From Staphylococcus kloosii (lineage in GTDB: Bacteria > Bacillota > Bacilli > Staphylococcales > Staphylococcaceae): a stretch of DNA of 64,000 bases. The position numbers were made by a program, and so were the translations under genes. The notes under the pieces are model-generated. The model searched no databases. It saw only the letters and a program-made list of their open reading frames with translations, and had not been told where the DNA came from. The stretch is taken from the NCBI RefSeq assembly GCF_003019255.1, contig NZ_CP027846.1, positions 248,001 to 312,000 of the forward strand. The letters run 5' to 3'. Positions 7,837 to 17,216 of this stretch are shown in pieces; position 1 is the first letter of the stretch; each line of letters begins with the position of its first letter.

Positions 7837-9006
7837 TTAACTTTCTTGATTAAGATAATCAGTAAGTAAGTTAGTGTATAAATCGATAAAAGTTAAATAA
7901 ACGTCTTTATAGACATATTCGTCTACTTGGTGTGCTTGTCCTGTTTCACCGGGACCATACATCACGAATGGAAAGGCGTCATCTTTACCTTTCATTAAAA
8001 ATGAAGCATCGGTCGTAGCTGTAGATGCTGTTAATTCTAAGTCGCGATTAAAGTATTTGTCGCCATATTGTTTAGTTAATTTTAAAAATGAATTTTCTCC
8101 CGTAGTATATACCGGCTCACGGTTAACATAAGGATTAACTTCAAGCGAAGCATTAGATTCTTGCTCAACTTTATTTTTAATTTTTTCAAATAAATCTATA
8201 AATCTCTTATTATCAAATTCTGGAATTGTACGCATATTAAATAAAGAAGAAGCATACTCTGGTATTGAGTTAACTTGATCACCGCCCTGAATAACAGTTG
8301 AATTCATCGTTGGCGTACCAAGCAATTCACTAGAAGTATCCACCTTACTATATTCAGCATTTAAATAATGAATAAAGTCTGTTAGCGGATTAATAGCATT
8401 ATAACCCAATTCTGGCATAGAACTGTGCGCAGACTTACCTTTAGATGTTACTTCAATATCCATCGTACCTTTATGTGTATAGACGATGCCGTCTTGGGAA
8501 GGTTCAGCAATAAGTAATGCATCTACATCATTCATATAACCTTCATCGTATAATTTAGCTGCACCTGAACTTGTAATTTCTTCTCCAGCTGTAGCCATAA
8601 ATCGGATAGTACCTTTTTTCAACGTGCCTGCCTTCTTAATTTCAATAAGGCTTAATGCTAACGCAACGAGACCTGATTTCATATCGGCAGAGCCTCTACC
8701 ATGCAAACGCCCTTGCTCGTCTTCCGTTAATTTGAATGGATCGTAGTTCCAATTATTGACATCACCCGTCGTAACAACATCCATATGGCCTGAAACGCCT
8801 AATATAGGTTTTCCTTCACCAATTTCCGCAACTAAATCAGCTCTCGTATCAGAGTCATCCAATTTAACAATATCGGATTTAATGTCGTACGAAGAAAATA
8901 ACTTTTGTAAATATTGAGCAACTTCAAGTTCCTTATCATTTACAGATTGAATTTCTATAATGTCGGACAATATTTTAATACGTTCTTCTTGAGATAAAAC
9001 TCCCAT
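7837..9006 (-). CDS. ArgE/DapE-family M20 metallohydrolase (deacylase)
   Basis: A 389-aa cytoplasmic di-zinc amidohydrolase of peptidase family M20. Metal-ligand and catalytic motifs are in order: GVSGHMDVV (His, then Asp), GRGSADMKSG (bridging Asp), TAGEEITSSG (catalytic Glu pair), LLIAEPSQD (Glu) and ETGQAHQVDEY (C-terminal His). The dimerisation insert lies in the middle as usual. The family removes acyl groups from amino acids such as N-acetylornithine or N-succinyl-diaminopimelate. No biosynthetic neighbours are present, so the substrate is open. ATG has GGAGTGG upstream. Confidence 0.85.
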   Translation of the reverse strand: MGVLSQEERIKILSDIIEIQSVNDKELEVAQYLQKLFSSYDIKSDIVKLDDSDTRADLVAEIGEGKPILGVSGHMDVVTTGDVNNWNYDPFKLTEDEQGRLHGRGSADMKSGLVALALSLIEIKKAGTLKKGTIRFMATAGEEITSSGAAKLYDEGYMNDVDALLIAEPSQDGIVYTHKGTMDIEVTSKGKSAHSSMPELGYNAINPLTDFIHYLNAEYSKVDTSSELLGTPTMNSTVIQGGDQVNSIPEYASSLFNMRTIPEFDNKRFIDLFEKIKNKVEQESNASLEVNPYVNREPVYTTGENSFLKLTKQYGDKYFNRDLELTASTATTDASFLMKGKDDAFPFVMYGPGETGQAHQVDEYVYKDVYLTFIDLYTNLLTDYLNQES

Positions 9007-9115
9007 ATAACCACTCCTTCATAGTGAAAAGTTATTATTACACTTTAATATCTACCACTTTCTCGCGAATTCATAACATGGGCTAAATTAAAGCTCTGCG
9101 TAAATACGGTTGGTT

Positions 9116-9625
9116 TTATGTAGTATGTTGTTGAATAAATGCATTTATATCTTGTCGTTTGTGTAAATGATAAATGTTTTTGTCATCTTTTAATTTAGAG
9201 AATTTATTTAATAAAAATGGTTTTTTATGTTTAGGATATTTCCAAATATACGTTAAGAAAGTAAATGATATACGTTCCTTACAGCCGCTTCCCATATCGA
9301 TTCTCGTTTTCCCTAAATTTTTAAATAATCGCGTAAATACTCTGTAATAGCAAATTATTCTCGGTAAGTCTAAAAATATAACTGTGTCTGCACACTTTAA
9401 TCTATCATCCAATATATCCGTGTAATTCCCATCTATAATCCACTTTTCTTGTTTTAGTATTGCTTCTTGAATGTCTATCTTTTCAGCTAGATTTCGCATA
9501 TTCCAATTGGGTTTCCAAAATAATGCATCTAAATGATAAACAGGTATATTCATCGCTCTTGATAACTTTCTAGAAAACGTAGACTTACCAGAGCCTGACG
9601 AACCAATTAATATAATTTTTTGCAT
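9116..9625 (-). CDS. P-loop kinase-like protein (FlaR/'DNA topology modulation' family)
   Basis: A 169-aa small P-loop NTPase related to adenylate kinase. It opens MQKIILIGSSGSGKSTFSRK with a complete Walker A loop. YHLDALFWKPNWN and WIIDGNYTDILDDRLK follow, typical of the family annotated as DNA topology modulation protein FlaR or uncharacterised AAA family ATPase. That name is historical, and a kinase-like role on a small molecule is at least as likely. It stands alone, with GAGAGGGA before ATG. Confidence 0.75.
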   Translation of the reverse strand: MQKIILIGSSGSGKSTFSRKLSRAMNIPVYHLDALFWKPNWNMRNLAEKIDIQEAILKQEKWIIDGNYTDILDDRLKCADTVIFLDLPRIICYYRVFTRLFKNLGKTRIDMGSGCKERISFTFLTYIWKYPKHKKPFLLNKFSKLKDDKNIYHLHKRQDINAFIQQHTT

Positions 9626-9845
9626 AAGTTATCCCTCTCAGTTTAACGAGTAGTATTAGGAAAATTTGAATAATGTAAATAACAATATATAACGTAAATG
9701 CCATCATACATTACAACATTTAAAATTGAATACTCAGTTATTTTAAATGTGATTATACAACAAAAGTTCTATTTTTCTAAATTATTTGAATTTTTATATA
9801 AATAGTGTAAAATATATTACAATTTTAGATTAGGTGGTGTGTTTT

Positions 9846-11093
9846 ATGTTTTTTACTAGATTAACTGAAAAAGAATATGGAAATTTTATTCGTCATTATC
9901 CAGTTCATTTTACGCAATCAGTAGATCAATATAATTATAGGGAACAAAATAAAGGGGATGTACATTTAGTAGGTGTAAAAAACAATAATAATAATATTGT
10001 TGCAGCTTGTTTATTATCAGAAGCAAGAGCAATGAAATTTTTCAAATACTTCTATTCACATAAGGGACCTGTACTAGATTATCAAAATAAAGAAGTAGTT
10101 CAATGCTTTTTTAAGGGATTAACTAAATATTTAAAAAAACAAAAAACTTTGTTTGTTTCGGTAGACCCATACATAATTGAAAATATGAGAGATGCAGATG
10201 GGGAAGTATTAAAATCTCATGATAATACGAAATTAATTCATCAACTTCGAAAATTGGGTTTTAAACATCAAGGGTATACAGTAGGTTATTCTCAAAAAAG
10301 TCAAATTCGCTGGTTATCTGTATTAGATTTAAAAGATAAAAGTGAACAAGATTTAATGAAAAATATGGATTATCAAACTCGTCGAAATATTAAAAAGTCG
10401 ATAGAAATGGGAGTAGAAACAACAACTTTAGATATATCTGAAACAGATCGCTTTTATAAGCTATTTAAAAAAGCAGAAGATAGACATAATTTTAAGTATA
10501 GAGAAAATCCTTATGAGTTTTTTATAGAAGCTCAAAAAATGTACGCTGATCACTCAATGTTAAAACTAGCTTACATAGATTTAAATAAATATATACAAAA
10601 ATTAAATAAAAAAGGCGACCAATTAGATGAGCAATTACAACAAATACAAGAAAAACTCTCTGACAATCCAAATTCAAAAAAAAGTAAATCTAAAGTAGAA
10701 CAACTACAACAACAAATAAAGAGTAACGATAAAAAATTAGTTGAAGCACAGCAATTACTTGAAGAAGAAGGAGAAATACTAGATTTAGCTGCCGCATTGT
10801 ATATATACAATAAAGACGAAGTATATTATTTATCTAGTGGTTCAGACCCTAAATTTTATCAATTTAATGGTGCTTATTGTCTCCAATGGGATATGATTCA
10901 GTTTGCTAAAAATCAAAATATTCCACGTTATAATTTTTACGGTATTACAGGCGACTTTAGTGATAATGCTGAAGATTATGGAGTTCAACAATTTAAAAAA
11001 GGATTCAATGCACATGTCGAGGAATATATTGGTGATTTTGTTAAAGCAATTCATCCAATTTTTTATAAAATATATCAAATCATTAATAAATAA
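9846..11093 (+). CDS. FemA/FemB-family peptidoglycan aminoacyltransferase (FmhA/FmhC-like)
   Basis: A 415-aa tRNA-dependent aminoacyltransferase of the FemABX family, which adds Gly or Ser to the pentapeptide cross-bridge of lipid II or a related peptide. There are two GNAT-like halves, with an antiparallel coiled-coil arm at about residues 240-305 (Gln/Lys/Glu-rich, as in FemA). The C-terminus YGVQQFKKGFNAHVEEYIGD is diagnostic. The start is ATG 9846, eight bases after TAGGTGG; the GTGs at 9834 and 9837 overlap that ribosome site. The gene lies outside the femAB locus, so it is a paralogue, possibly of the lysostaphin-immunity-like FmhA/FmhC group. A second, broken Fem C-terminus lies at 246-400. 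Confidence 0.8.
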   Translation: MFFTRLTEKEYGNFIRHYPVHFTQSVDQYNYREQNKGDVHLVGVKNNNNNIVAACLLSEARAMKFFKYFYSHKGPVLDYQNKEVVQCFFKGLTKYLKKQKTLFVSVDPYIIENMRDADGEVLKSHDNTKLIHQLRKLGFKHQGYTVGYSQKSQIRWLSVLDLKDKSEQDLMKNMDYQTRRNIKKSIEMGVETTTLDISETDRFYKLFKKAEDRHNFKYRENPYEFFIEAQKMYADHSMLKLAYIDLNKYIQKLNKKGDQLDEQLQQIQEKLSDNPNSKKSKSKVEQLQQQIKSNDKKLVEAQQLLEEEGEILDLAAALYIYNKDEVYYLSSGSDPKFYQFNGAYCLQWDMIQFAKNQNIPRYNFYGITGDFSDNAEDYGVQQFKKGFNAHVEEYIGDFVKAIHPIFYKIYQIINK

Positions 11094-11130
11094 CGTTACC
11101 TTGATTAATTAAATTTTTACTATATTATAG

Positions 11131-11168
11131 AACAAACCCCTTAACAATCTATTGCTAAGGGGTTTGTT
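11131..11168 (+). terminator. Rho-independent terminator after the Fem-family gene
   Basis: AACAAACCCCTTA and TAAGGGGTTTGTT form a 13-base stem with a 12-base loop, followed by a T-rich stretch. Confidence 0.85.
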
Positions 11169-11269
11169 AATTGTTCTTATATCATGAATGTACTAACTCA
11201 ATTTAAGATGAACTTTAAGTACTTTGGACTTACTAGCAACTATATACAAAACTAATAAAATCGTATTAT

Positions 11270-11488
11270 TTAAATAATAATGAAATATATCAATAAACAA
11301 AGACCGGTACTTGTAACTATGCTTAACACTATCGTAGTGATAATTTTTTCTAACCAAGAGACGTGTGATAAAGCTATAAATACATATACTCCAAAAAGAA
11401 ATATGCTTAGTAACAAATACATAATGAATTGAATCCCGATAAATGCAAAAGGATGACGAATCAATTGTTCTAAAAACTCCATAAGCAA
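11270..11488 (-). CDS. Small two-helix membrane protein of unknown function
   Basis: About 70 residues with two hydrophobic segments, FIGIQFIMYLLLSIFLFGVY and IITTIVLSIVTSTGLCLLIY, joined by a short polar loop. Two starts are possible: TTG 11488 (six bases after AAAGGA) or ATG 11482 in the same frame. I recognise no family. The composition is that of a small integral membrane protein of staphylococci. It stands alone between terminators. Confidence 0.55.
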   Translation of the reverse strand: MLMEFLEQLIRHPFAFIGIQFIMYLLLSIFLFGVYVFIALSHVSWLEKIITTIVLSIVTSTGLCLLIYFIII

Positions 11489-11649
11489 ACCATTCCTTTT
11501 TTAAATAAATCTATAAGTGATGAGAGCAAGACAGAAATCTTCTTTGTTTAAAAAGTTTTGTAGTCCCGACCCAACAGGGATGACTAGCGTCGTAAAAAGC
11601 TTTATACAAACGCATTTTCAATTCAGCCATCTACTGTAATTATAAAAAT

Positions 11650-11682
11650 AGAGTCTGGAGATAATATTTTGTTCCAGACTCT
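11650..11682 (-). terminator. Terminator of the yknXYZ operon
   Basis: AGAGTCTGGA and TCCAGACTCT form a 10-base stem 36 bases beyond the stop of yknZ. On the minus strand the stem is followed by a T-rich run. Confidence 0.75.
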
Positions 11683-11717
11683 TAATAATAATTTTACGCA
11701 ATCATAAAACATTTATA

Positions 11718-12914
11718 CTACTTAATAATATCAATAAGCTCTTTCTTAGATGCTGCACGTGCCGGAATCCAGCCGAATATAATACCGATTAATGTAGAGA
11801 CACCTACGGCTATAATTATTGAGCTTAGACTGACCGCACTCTTAATCATTTTCGGAGTTAATGCATCGACACATGTCGCAATCAAAATGCCTAAGATCAA
11901 TCCGATAATACCACCTATGAGACATAGTACGACACTTTCCACTAGAAATTGTATTTCAATATCGCGCCCTTTGGCACCGAAGGCACGTCGAATAGCGATT
12001 TCCTCGGTACGTTCAGCGACTGAAATATACATAACATTCATAACACCAATTCCTGCGATAAATAAAGAGATACCTGCTACGGCAGCTACGAAGTATGTGA
12101 TGGAATCAAATACAGTATTAATATTTTTCATCATGGATTCCATATCGGAATACATATAACTGCCATCACTCGTACCCGAACCTTTTTTATTAAGTTGCTT
12201 TTCAACTTTCTTGGCTACGTCTTTCTTGTTGGCATCTTTATCAAGATTCAACTGCAACGTAGGCACATCTTGTGAGAGGTTGCCCATGTATTGTGAGAAA
12301 GTTTTACTTGGCATTTTGACGCTATTATCATTTTGTAATGACATCATACTCTGACCACTACTATTAGCTATACCAACGACTTTAAAACCTTGTCCTTCAA
12401 TATAAAGTGACTTACCTAATGCATGATTGTTGAAAACGTCTTTGGCAAGTTTATGGTCAATCACGACAACTTTTTCTTGGGTATCGTTGGCATCTTCATT
12501 AAAACCTTGTCCTTTATCGACAGATTCAGCACTTTTTACTTTTGAGATATTAACGTCACCTTGTTTTTGAGAGTTAGTTAGTTTAGCTGAATATGAACTA
12601 TCTTCACTTTCTTTAATTTTAGCGCTATTCACGCCGTTCACTTGTTTGGCAATATCGATATCTTGACGACTAAAAGGATTTTTCTTCGGTGCCTTCATAT
12701 CTTCTGTCTGATAGGTGATAGAAGCTTGATGTTTCCCGGCACCTGCATCGGAAAATTGATCGCTAGCTGTTTTCTTAAATCCATTTCCTAACGACATAAT
12801 CGTTATAACGGCCGCGATACCGATAATAATACCTATCATCGTAAATATGTTACGACGCTTATTTTTCATAATTGAACGAAACGAAACGGCAATAACATTT
12901 GCTAAGTTGCTCAT
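11718..12914 (-). CDS. yknZ: MacB/YknZ-type ABC transporter permease
   Basis: A 398-aa permease with MacB/FtsX topology. One N-terminal helix (NIFTMIGIIIGIAAVITIMS) is followed by a large extracellular MacB_PCD domain (about 45-270). Three C-terminal helices follow, with the FtsX stretch MYISVAERTEEIAIRRAFGA that couples to the ATPase. Its start overlaps the stop of the ATPase gene by four bases (ATGA). With the adaptor and ATPase genes upstream it forms a YknXYZ-type exporter. In Bacillus subtilis YknWXYZ protects against the SdpC toxin; the substrate here is unknown. Confidence 0.8.
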   Translation of the reverse strand: MSNLANVIAVSFRSIMKNKRRNIFTMIGIIIGIAAVITIMSLGNGFKKTASDQFSDAGAGKHQASITYQTEDMKAPKKNPFSRQDIDIAKQVNGVNSAKIKESEDSSYSAKLTNSQKQGDVNISKVKSAESVDKGQGFNEDANDTQEKVVVIDHKLAKDVFNNHALGKSLYIEGQGFKVVGIANSSGQSMMSLQNDNSVKMPSKTFSQYMGNLSQDVPTLQLNLDKDANKKDVAKKVEKQLNKKGSGTSDGSYMYSDMESMMKNINTVFDSITYFVAAVAGISLFIAGIGVMNVMYISVAERTEEIAIRRAFGAKGRDIEIQFLVESVVLCLIGGIIGLILGILIATCVDALTPKMIKSAVSLSSIIIAVGVSTLIGIIFGWIPARAASKKELIDIIK

Positions 12915-13591
12915 TCAATCACCTCTTCTCTTTGTACACGGCCATCGAGAATATGAATAACCCTATCTGCCTTTTCGGCAACTTGACGGTCATGCGTCAC
13001 CATAATCATCGTCGTTTGCTTTTCTTTATTCAGTTTCACAAACAACTCCATAATATCTTGAGACGTCTTAGAATCAAGCGCTCCTGTAGGTTCGTCGGCA
13101 ATAATAAACTTTGGATCATTGATAATCGAACGTGCTATCGCGACACGTTGTTGTTGTCCACCCGATAATTTATTTGGCAACAAATTTTCTTTGTCATATA
13201 AACCGACATCATGCAAAGTAGCTAACACTTTATCTTTACGTTCTTGTGACTTCATCCCATTATAAATGAGTGGCACACTGACATTTTCCAAAATGGTATT
13301 ATTTTGAATCAATTTAAAGTTTTGGAACACAAAGCCGACGGTCTTATTTCGAATATCTGCAAGATTGTTGTCGGAGCTTTTCTTATAGTTGTGATTATTA
13401 AATAAATACTCGCCTTCATATCCTCTATCTATAAAGCCAAGTATATTAATAAGCGTACTTTTACCTGAACCTGAGGGTCCCATAATAGCGATAAATTCAC
13501 CTTCATTGATATGAATATTAATGTCTTTTAAAATGTGATTCGTTTCATTCCCATTTTTAAAATGACGATTGATATTTTTTAAGTCTATCAT
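12911..13591 (-). CDS. yknY: MacB/YknY-type ABC transporter ATPase
   Basis: A 226-aa ATP-binding subunit. Walker A is GPSGSGKST (about residues 39-47), the signature is LSGGQQQRVAIARSI, Walker B is FIIADEPTGALD, and the switch His lies in MVTHDRQVA. Length is standard for a LolD/MacB ATPase domain. It overlaps the genes on both sides by four bases, so translation of the three genes is coupled. Confidence 0.85.
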   Translation of the reverse strand: MIDLKNINRHFKNGNETNHILKDINIHINEGEFIAIMGPSGSGKSTLINILGFIDRGYEGEYLFNNHNYKKSSDNNLADIRNKTVGFVFQNFKLIQNNTILENVSVPLIYNGMKSQERKDKVLATLHDVGLYDKENLLPNKLSGGQQQRVAIARSIINDPKFIIADEPTGALDSKTSQDIMELFVKLNKEKQTTMIMVTHDRQVAEKADRVIHILDGRVQREEVIE

Positions 13592-14700
13592 GAAGACACC
13601 TCAACTTTAGCGCCATCATTTAAAGTTTTCTTCGGATGTTTAATCACTTTGTCTCCTGCTTTCAGACCTTCTTTGACGATAATTTGACCGTTATTACGTT
13701 CGATTTTAATGTTTCGTTTATGTGCTTTATGATAACTGTCTACGACAAACACTTTGTCATCTTTTGTTAGGACGCTGTCTGGTAATTTCATCGTGTTAAG
13801 TGGAATACTCGCATCCATAGATAGACCTGAACGTACAGGAATGTCTAAATCACCTATAATAACTGTGTATTTAGAAGTATCTCCTTCTTTACCTCCTGAT
13901 GGATCGTTTTGAACAGGGTTTGATGCTTGGCTAGCCCCACTATCTTGGCTATCTTCGCCTTGTGTACTCCCGGCAGACTGACCGCTTGTACTATCGTCAT
14001 AACTTGTTGGTAATTCATTAATTTTGTTAATTTTACCGTGCCCTTTTTTACCATTACTCGTTACCGAAACATTTACTTTATCTCCTGTGTGAATCTTGTC
14101 TAAATCATATTCGGAAACCGTTGATTTAATTTGTGGATCATTTGAAATCAATTGTAAGATAGGTTCGCCATCGCCGACTTCGCCATCATTTTTAATGTTT
14201 ACTTTACCATCAAAAGAAGCATACATACTGTCGTTGAGTTGTTTATCGTGTTGAGAAAGTTGTTGTTGTGCTTCATTTAGACTACTTTGGTCTTGCGTTA
14301 ATTTACTCTGCACGTCTCTATCATTAGGACGTTGATTTGCTTGTTCTTGGTCATCATTCACTTGATTTTGTGCTTGATCAACCTTATTTGCTAGCTCTTG
14401 GCGTTTACTGCTATTCGTATCATAATTAATTAATTTGTCGCCTTGTTTAACCTTTTGGCCATCTTTAACTAACGTATTTTGAAAATCACCAACTTGGCTA
14501 TTGTTGTTATATGTTTTTACTGCATTAGGTGAAGCTTTACCTTCTATGTTTATCGGGTTTTCCTTTTTTACTTCATATGTATCGTAGCCTTTATCCTTTT
14601 TTGAAGAGCTGCTATTGACTTGTTTTAAAGTGAATGCAATCGCTACTAAAGCAATAATTGCAACGAGGCCAATAACAATCCATAACCATTTCTTTTTCAA
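13588..14700 (-). CDS. yknX: YknX-type membrane-fusion (adaptor) subunit of the ABC exporter
   Basis: A 370-aa HlyD/RND-type adaptor. One N-terminal helix (WLWIVIGLVAIIALVAIAF) anchors it. An alpha-hairpin of heptads follows (SKRQELANKVDQAQNQVN), flanked by lipoyl halves, then beta-barrel domains. A Ser/Gln/Asp-rich low-complexity insert (residues about 235-265) is unusual. I place the start at TTG 14700, eight bases after AAGGAGTG; the in-frame ATG at 14724 lies upstream of that ribosome site. The region upstream is the left copy of a 228-bp duplication whose other copy precedes yknW. Confidence 0.8.
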   Translation of the reverse strand: MKKKWLWIVIGLVAIIALVAIAFTLKQVNSSSSKKDKGYDTYEVKKENPINIEGKASPNAVKTYNNNSQVGDFQNTLVKDGQKVKQGDKLINYDTNSSKRQELANKVDQAQNQVNDDQEQANQRPNDRDVQSKLTQDQSSLNEAQQQLSQHDKQLNDSMYASFDGKVNIKNDGEVGDGEPILQLISNDPQIKSTVSEYDLDKIHTGDKVNVSVTSNGKKGHGKINKINELPTSYDDSTSGQSAGSTQGEDSQDSGASQASNPVQNDPSGGKEGDTSKYTVIIGDLDIPVRSGLSMDASIPLNTMKLPDSVLTKDDKVFVVDSYHKAHKRNIKIERNNGQIIVKEGLKAGDKVIKHPKKTLNDGAKVEVSS

Positions 14701-14708
14701 TTGCTGTG

Positions 14709-14935
14709 CACTCCTTATTTTCATAGTTAACACAAGCCTATCATAATTACACAACAAAAAATATATTACATAATAATTTTTTGTGATTAATAAGGATTAA
14801 TGAACTTTTCTTTGTTTTATTTATTGTGTTTTAGTTTTATTTTAATTTAATACAAAATATTGTTAATTAAGTATTTTTTTATAAATTATCTTGTGTTATG
14901 CTTTGTTACGAAAAATAATACATATGGAGACGTTA
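14709..14935 (+). repeat. Left copy of a ~228-bp duplicated divergent promoter region
   Basis: This sequence matches 21345-21572 with about nine substitutions and one single-base gap (about 96% identity by eye). It begins at the yknX ribosome site (CACTCC on this strand) and ends with CATATGGAGACGTTA, an orphan of the ribosome site that in the other copy serves yknW. Homology stops exactly where the yknW start codon should follow. Confidence 0.9.
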
Positions 14936-15427
14936 GTGCTCTATTATTTATCTAGTATTATGCTTAATTTTTTAGTTCTTATTCTTCGAAGAAAACTATA
15001 TTACTAAGCTTTTAAAACTTCTGATAATCATCGATTATGTAAATTATTTTCATATAACAGTCAAATAAAATTCAATTATTATAGATAACTATATAGTGGA
15101 AATATTCAACATATTTAAATAATCTTAATTTATCTGATAAAGTAGCCTCACTGTATTTTTTACAGCATAAAAAATTCATAGAAATGATTTCTAAAATTTT
15201 TGTGTAGATTATAGACAGTCCATTTATTTTTATTGGTTAATTTTTCAAAAATCATTTTCATTGCCTCTTTACCAGTTCCATTATTTGTTCATTTTGAAAA
15301 ATGAACATTTTATATATGAACATTAAAAAACTCTTTATTTAAAAAAGCCTTTTAATGTTATTATTTACATACAATGATATATTTGAACAATTTAACATTA
15401 TTAGCAAAAATTATGAGGGCCAAATTT
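14936..15427. other. AT-rich spacer without a recognisable gene
   Basis: No open frame of interest on either strand. The only structure seen is the palindrome TGTTCATTTT-GA-AAAATGAACA at 15286-15307, which could be an operator or a small hairpin for the ORF that follows. Confidence 0.5.
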
Positions 15428-15811
15428 ATGGATATAGTGACAAAAGTAATTTCATCTATAACTAGTTTTATAGCTGTAATATCAACAATTTCTTACGGTG
15501 TTAGTCGTGTCGTAATTCACTTTAAAAATCATCCAGAAAGTAAGTTTAAAATTTTGATTAGAAGTATAGCTATTAGTATTTTAATGTTTATTTTTGTGAA
15601 TTTTCCTGCATTAATGATATTTATGATAATTAATAACAAAAATAGTGTTTTCTATAAATACCAAAATATTATTGTACTAATAACAATGCTTGTATTATTT
15701 ATTACTATCATTTTCACATTTGTATGTTTTTTTGTTAAAGAATGGCATAAAATCAAATATGCGTTTTTTATAGCAGCTGATTATAAAAAATTTAACAGCT
15801 GTAGGTGCTAA
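15428..15811 (+). pseudogene. Membrane protein of unknown function, probably truncated at its 3' end
   Basis: The start is ATG 15428, nine bases after ATGAGGG. The protein has three hydrophobic segments (ITSFIAVISTISYG, RSIAISILMFIFVNFPALMI, NIIVLITMLVLFITIIFTFV). It then runs into sequence that, on the other strand, encodes the broken end of a LysR regulator. The last dozen codons (AADYKKFNSCRC) are therefore probably out-of-context read-through across a deletion junction near 15785. No family recognised. Confidence 0.45.
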
Positions 15812-16126
15812 GAGATGGTCGATAACTGTTAAAATTGAACCAATTTTTAATTGTCCCCTTTTTAAATTTTGCAATTTATTAATTTCTAACCTTACCTTAG
15901 ACAATTCACTAAATATATTATAGCTGTGCTCCAGTAATATTTGTCCCGTTTCTGTTAAAATATTTCTTTTCCCTGTGCGTTCAAACAATACTGCTCCTAT
16001 CTCATGTATCAATAAATTTATTTGTTGACTAAGCGAAGGTTGAGCTATGTTCAATTTTTCCGCCGCACGAGCAAAGTGTATTTTCTCACACAAAGCGACA
16101 AAGTATTCTAATTGTTTCAATTCCAT
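15785..16126 (-). pseudogene. LysR-family regulator, C-terminally truncated
   Basis: The first 114 codons are a normal LysR N-terminus. The helix-turn-helix spans MELKQLEYFVALCEKIHFAR and AAEKLNIAQPSLSQQINLL, followed by the linker helix and the first strand of the effector domain (GQLKIGSILTVIDHLLAPTA). At about AVKFF homology ends and the frame enters the unrelated membrane-protein gene on the other strand. LysR regulators are about 290-300 residues, so nearly two thirds is missing. An AAGGAGG ribosome site survives. Confidence 0.75.
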
Positions 16127-16172
16127 TTGATAGCCTCCTTAAATTAAATGCTTATAAGTAAAATTAAAAAAC

Positions 16173-16205
16173 AAGGATTAGGAGATGAATAATCTCCTAA
16201 TCCTT
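16173..16205 (-). terminator. Terminator of the glutamine amidotransferase gene
   Basis: AAGGATTAGGAGAT and ATCTCCTAATCCTT form a perfect 14-base stem with a 5-base loop. It overlaps the end of the coding region and is followed on the minus strand by a T-rich run. Confidence 0.85.
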
Positions 16206-16868
16206 AGTTATGTAGTCTAATAATTTAAACATTACTTCTTTGTTTTCTTCTGGAACTTTATAATCAATGATTTCTTTGGGAGATTGATTTAATACAGAAT
16301 CTACTGCGTAAGTAAAATCATTAGTAACAATTTCTTTAACATCAAAAGGTCCTGGCTCAAAATGGAATTGTAAACCAATAACATTATTATTTAGTAAAAA
16401 ACCTTGGTTTGTTAAATACTCACTTGAAAACAATAATTCCGCATTTTTAGGTATTTGGAACATTTCTTCATGCCAATGTAATGCTATTAATTCTTTAGGC
16501 AAATCTGGAATAGTATTAGTTTCTAGATAAACCTGATCCCAACCCACTTCTTTTACTGGTGACTTACTTACTGTATAACCAATAGCTTTTGTTATTTGTT
16601 GAGCACCATAACAAGCCCCAAACATTGGTTTATTATCTTTCAACAGCTCTCTAATCAAATCTCTTTCTTTAAAAATCCAGTCATTTGAATCATTTGGGCT
16701 CATTGGACCACCTAAAATTATAAGCAAGTCTGTTTCTTCTGCAATTGGCAAAACCCCATTATAGAAATAGGGATGGTAAATGTATAAATCATGACCTCTT
16801 TCTTTAGCCCACTCTCCAATAGACCCGACACCTTCATTTGGTGTGTGTTGTAAAACATTAATTCTCAT
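16197..16868 (-). CDS. Class I glutamine amidotransferase-like protein
   Basis: A 223-aa stand-alone type 1 glutamine amidotransferase domain. The nucleophile loop is MFGACYGAQQI (Cys at about residue 95), and the catalytic His/Glu lie in GLQFHFEPGPF. The oxyanion strand is LLIILGGPMSPND. Such proteins resemble the GMP-synthase/GuaA_N fold but have no partner synthetase here, and the substrate is unknown. It lies in the region between the two copies of the duplicated intergenic sequence. GGAGGGTC precedes ATG. Confidence 0.75.
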   Translation of the reverse strand: MRINVLQHTPNEGVGSIGEWAKERGHDLYIYHPYFYNGVLPIAEETDLLIILGGPMSPNDSNDWIFKERDLIRELLKDNKPMFGACYGAQQITKAIGYTVSKSPVKEVGWDQVYLETNTIPDLPKELIALHWHEEMFQIPKNAELLFSSEYLTNQGFLLNNNVIGLQFHFEPGPFDVKEIVTNDFTYAVDSVLNQSPKEIIDYKVPEENKEVMFKLLDYITKD

Positions 16869-17049
16869 TCAGACCCTCCTATTTTATAATCATATAAATA
16901 TAATTATTTGAAATATAATAAGTAAAGTTAATATTGAATATTATAATAACTTTTCTCATATAATCGTAATCAGTATATTACAACTTTTGTAAAAAGCAAG
17001 TTGCTTTTTTAATAATATTTTTATAGTTGATAAAATTAATCATACAAAT

Positions 17050-17216
17050 TTAAGGAAGGTGAACATCATCAATAAACAGCGCTCGAATTATACAATTATA
17101 GAAAAAATTAAAAGATACATAATTGATACAAATTTAGAAATTGGCGATAAGCTATCAACAGAAAAAGGAACTCTGTAATATTTTGAATGTCAGTAGATCT
17201 ACATTGATTACTTTGT
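17050..17216 (+). pseudogene. GntR-family regulator relic (DNA-binding half, frameshifted)
   Basis: AAGGAAGGTG at 17051-17060 looks like a ribosome site, but the expected start codon reads ATC. The frame then encodes RSNYTIIEKIKRYIIDTN and LEIGDKLSTEK. After a one-base shift in an A/G run, ELCNILNVSRSTLI completes the winged-helix motif. It then joins directly to a transporter fragment. A dead gene. Confidence 0.65.

Noticed and set aside
11489..11649. Non-coding stretch before the yknZ terminator as a small RNA
   Set aside because: It resembles dispersed intergenic sequence of staphylococci, but no promoter or clear fold could be shown by eye.
15286..15307. Palindrome TGTTCATTTT-GA-AAAATGAACA as a defined operator
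   Set aside because: No regulator can be tied to it and the neighbouring gene is truncated, so it is mentioned only as structure in the spacer.
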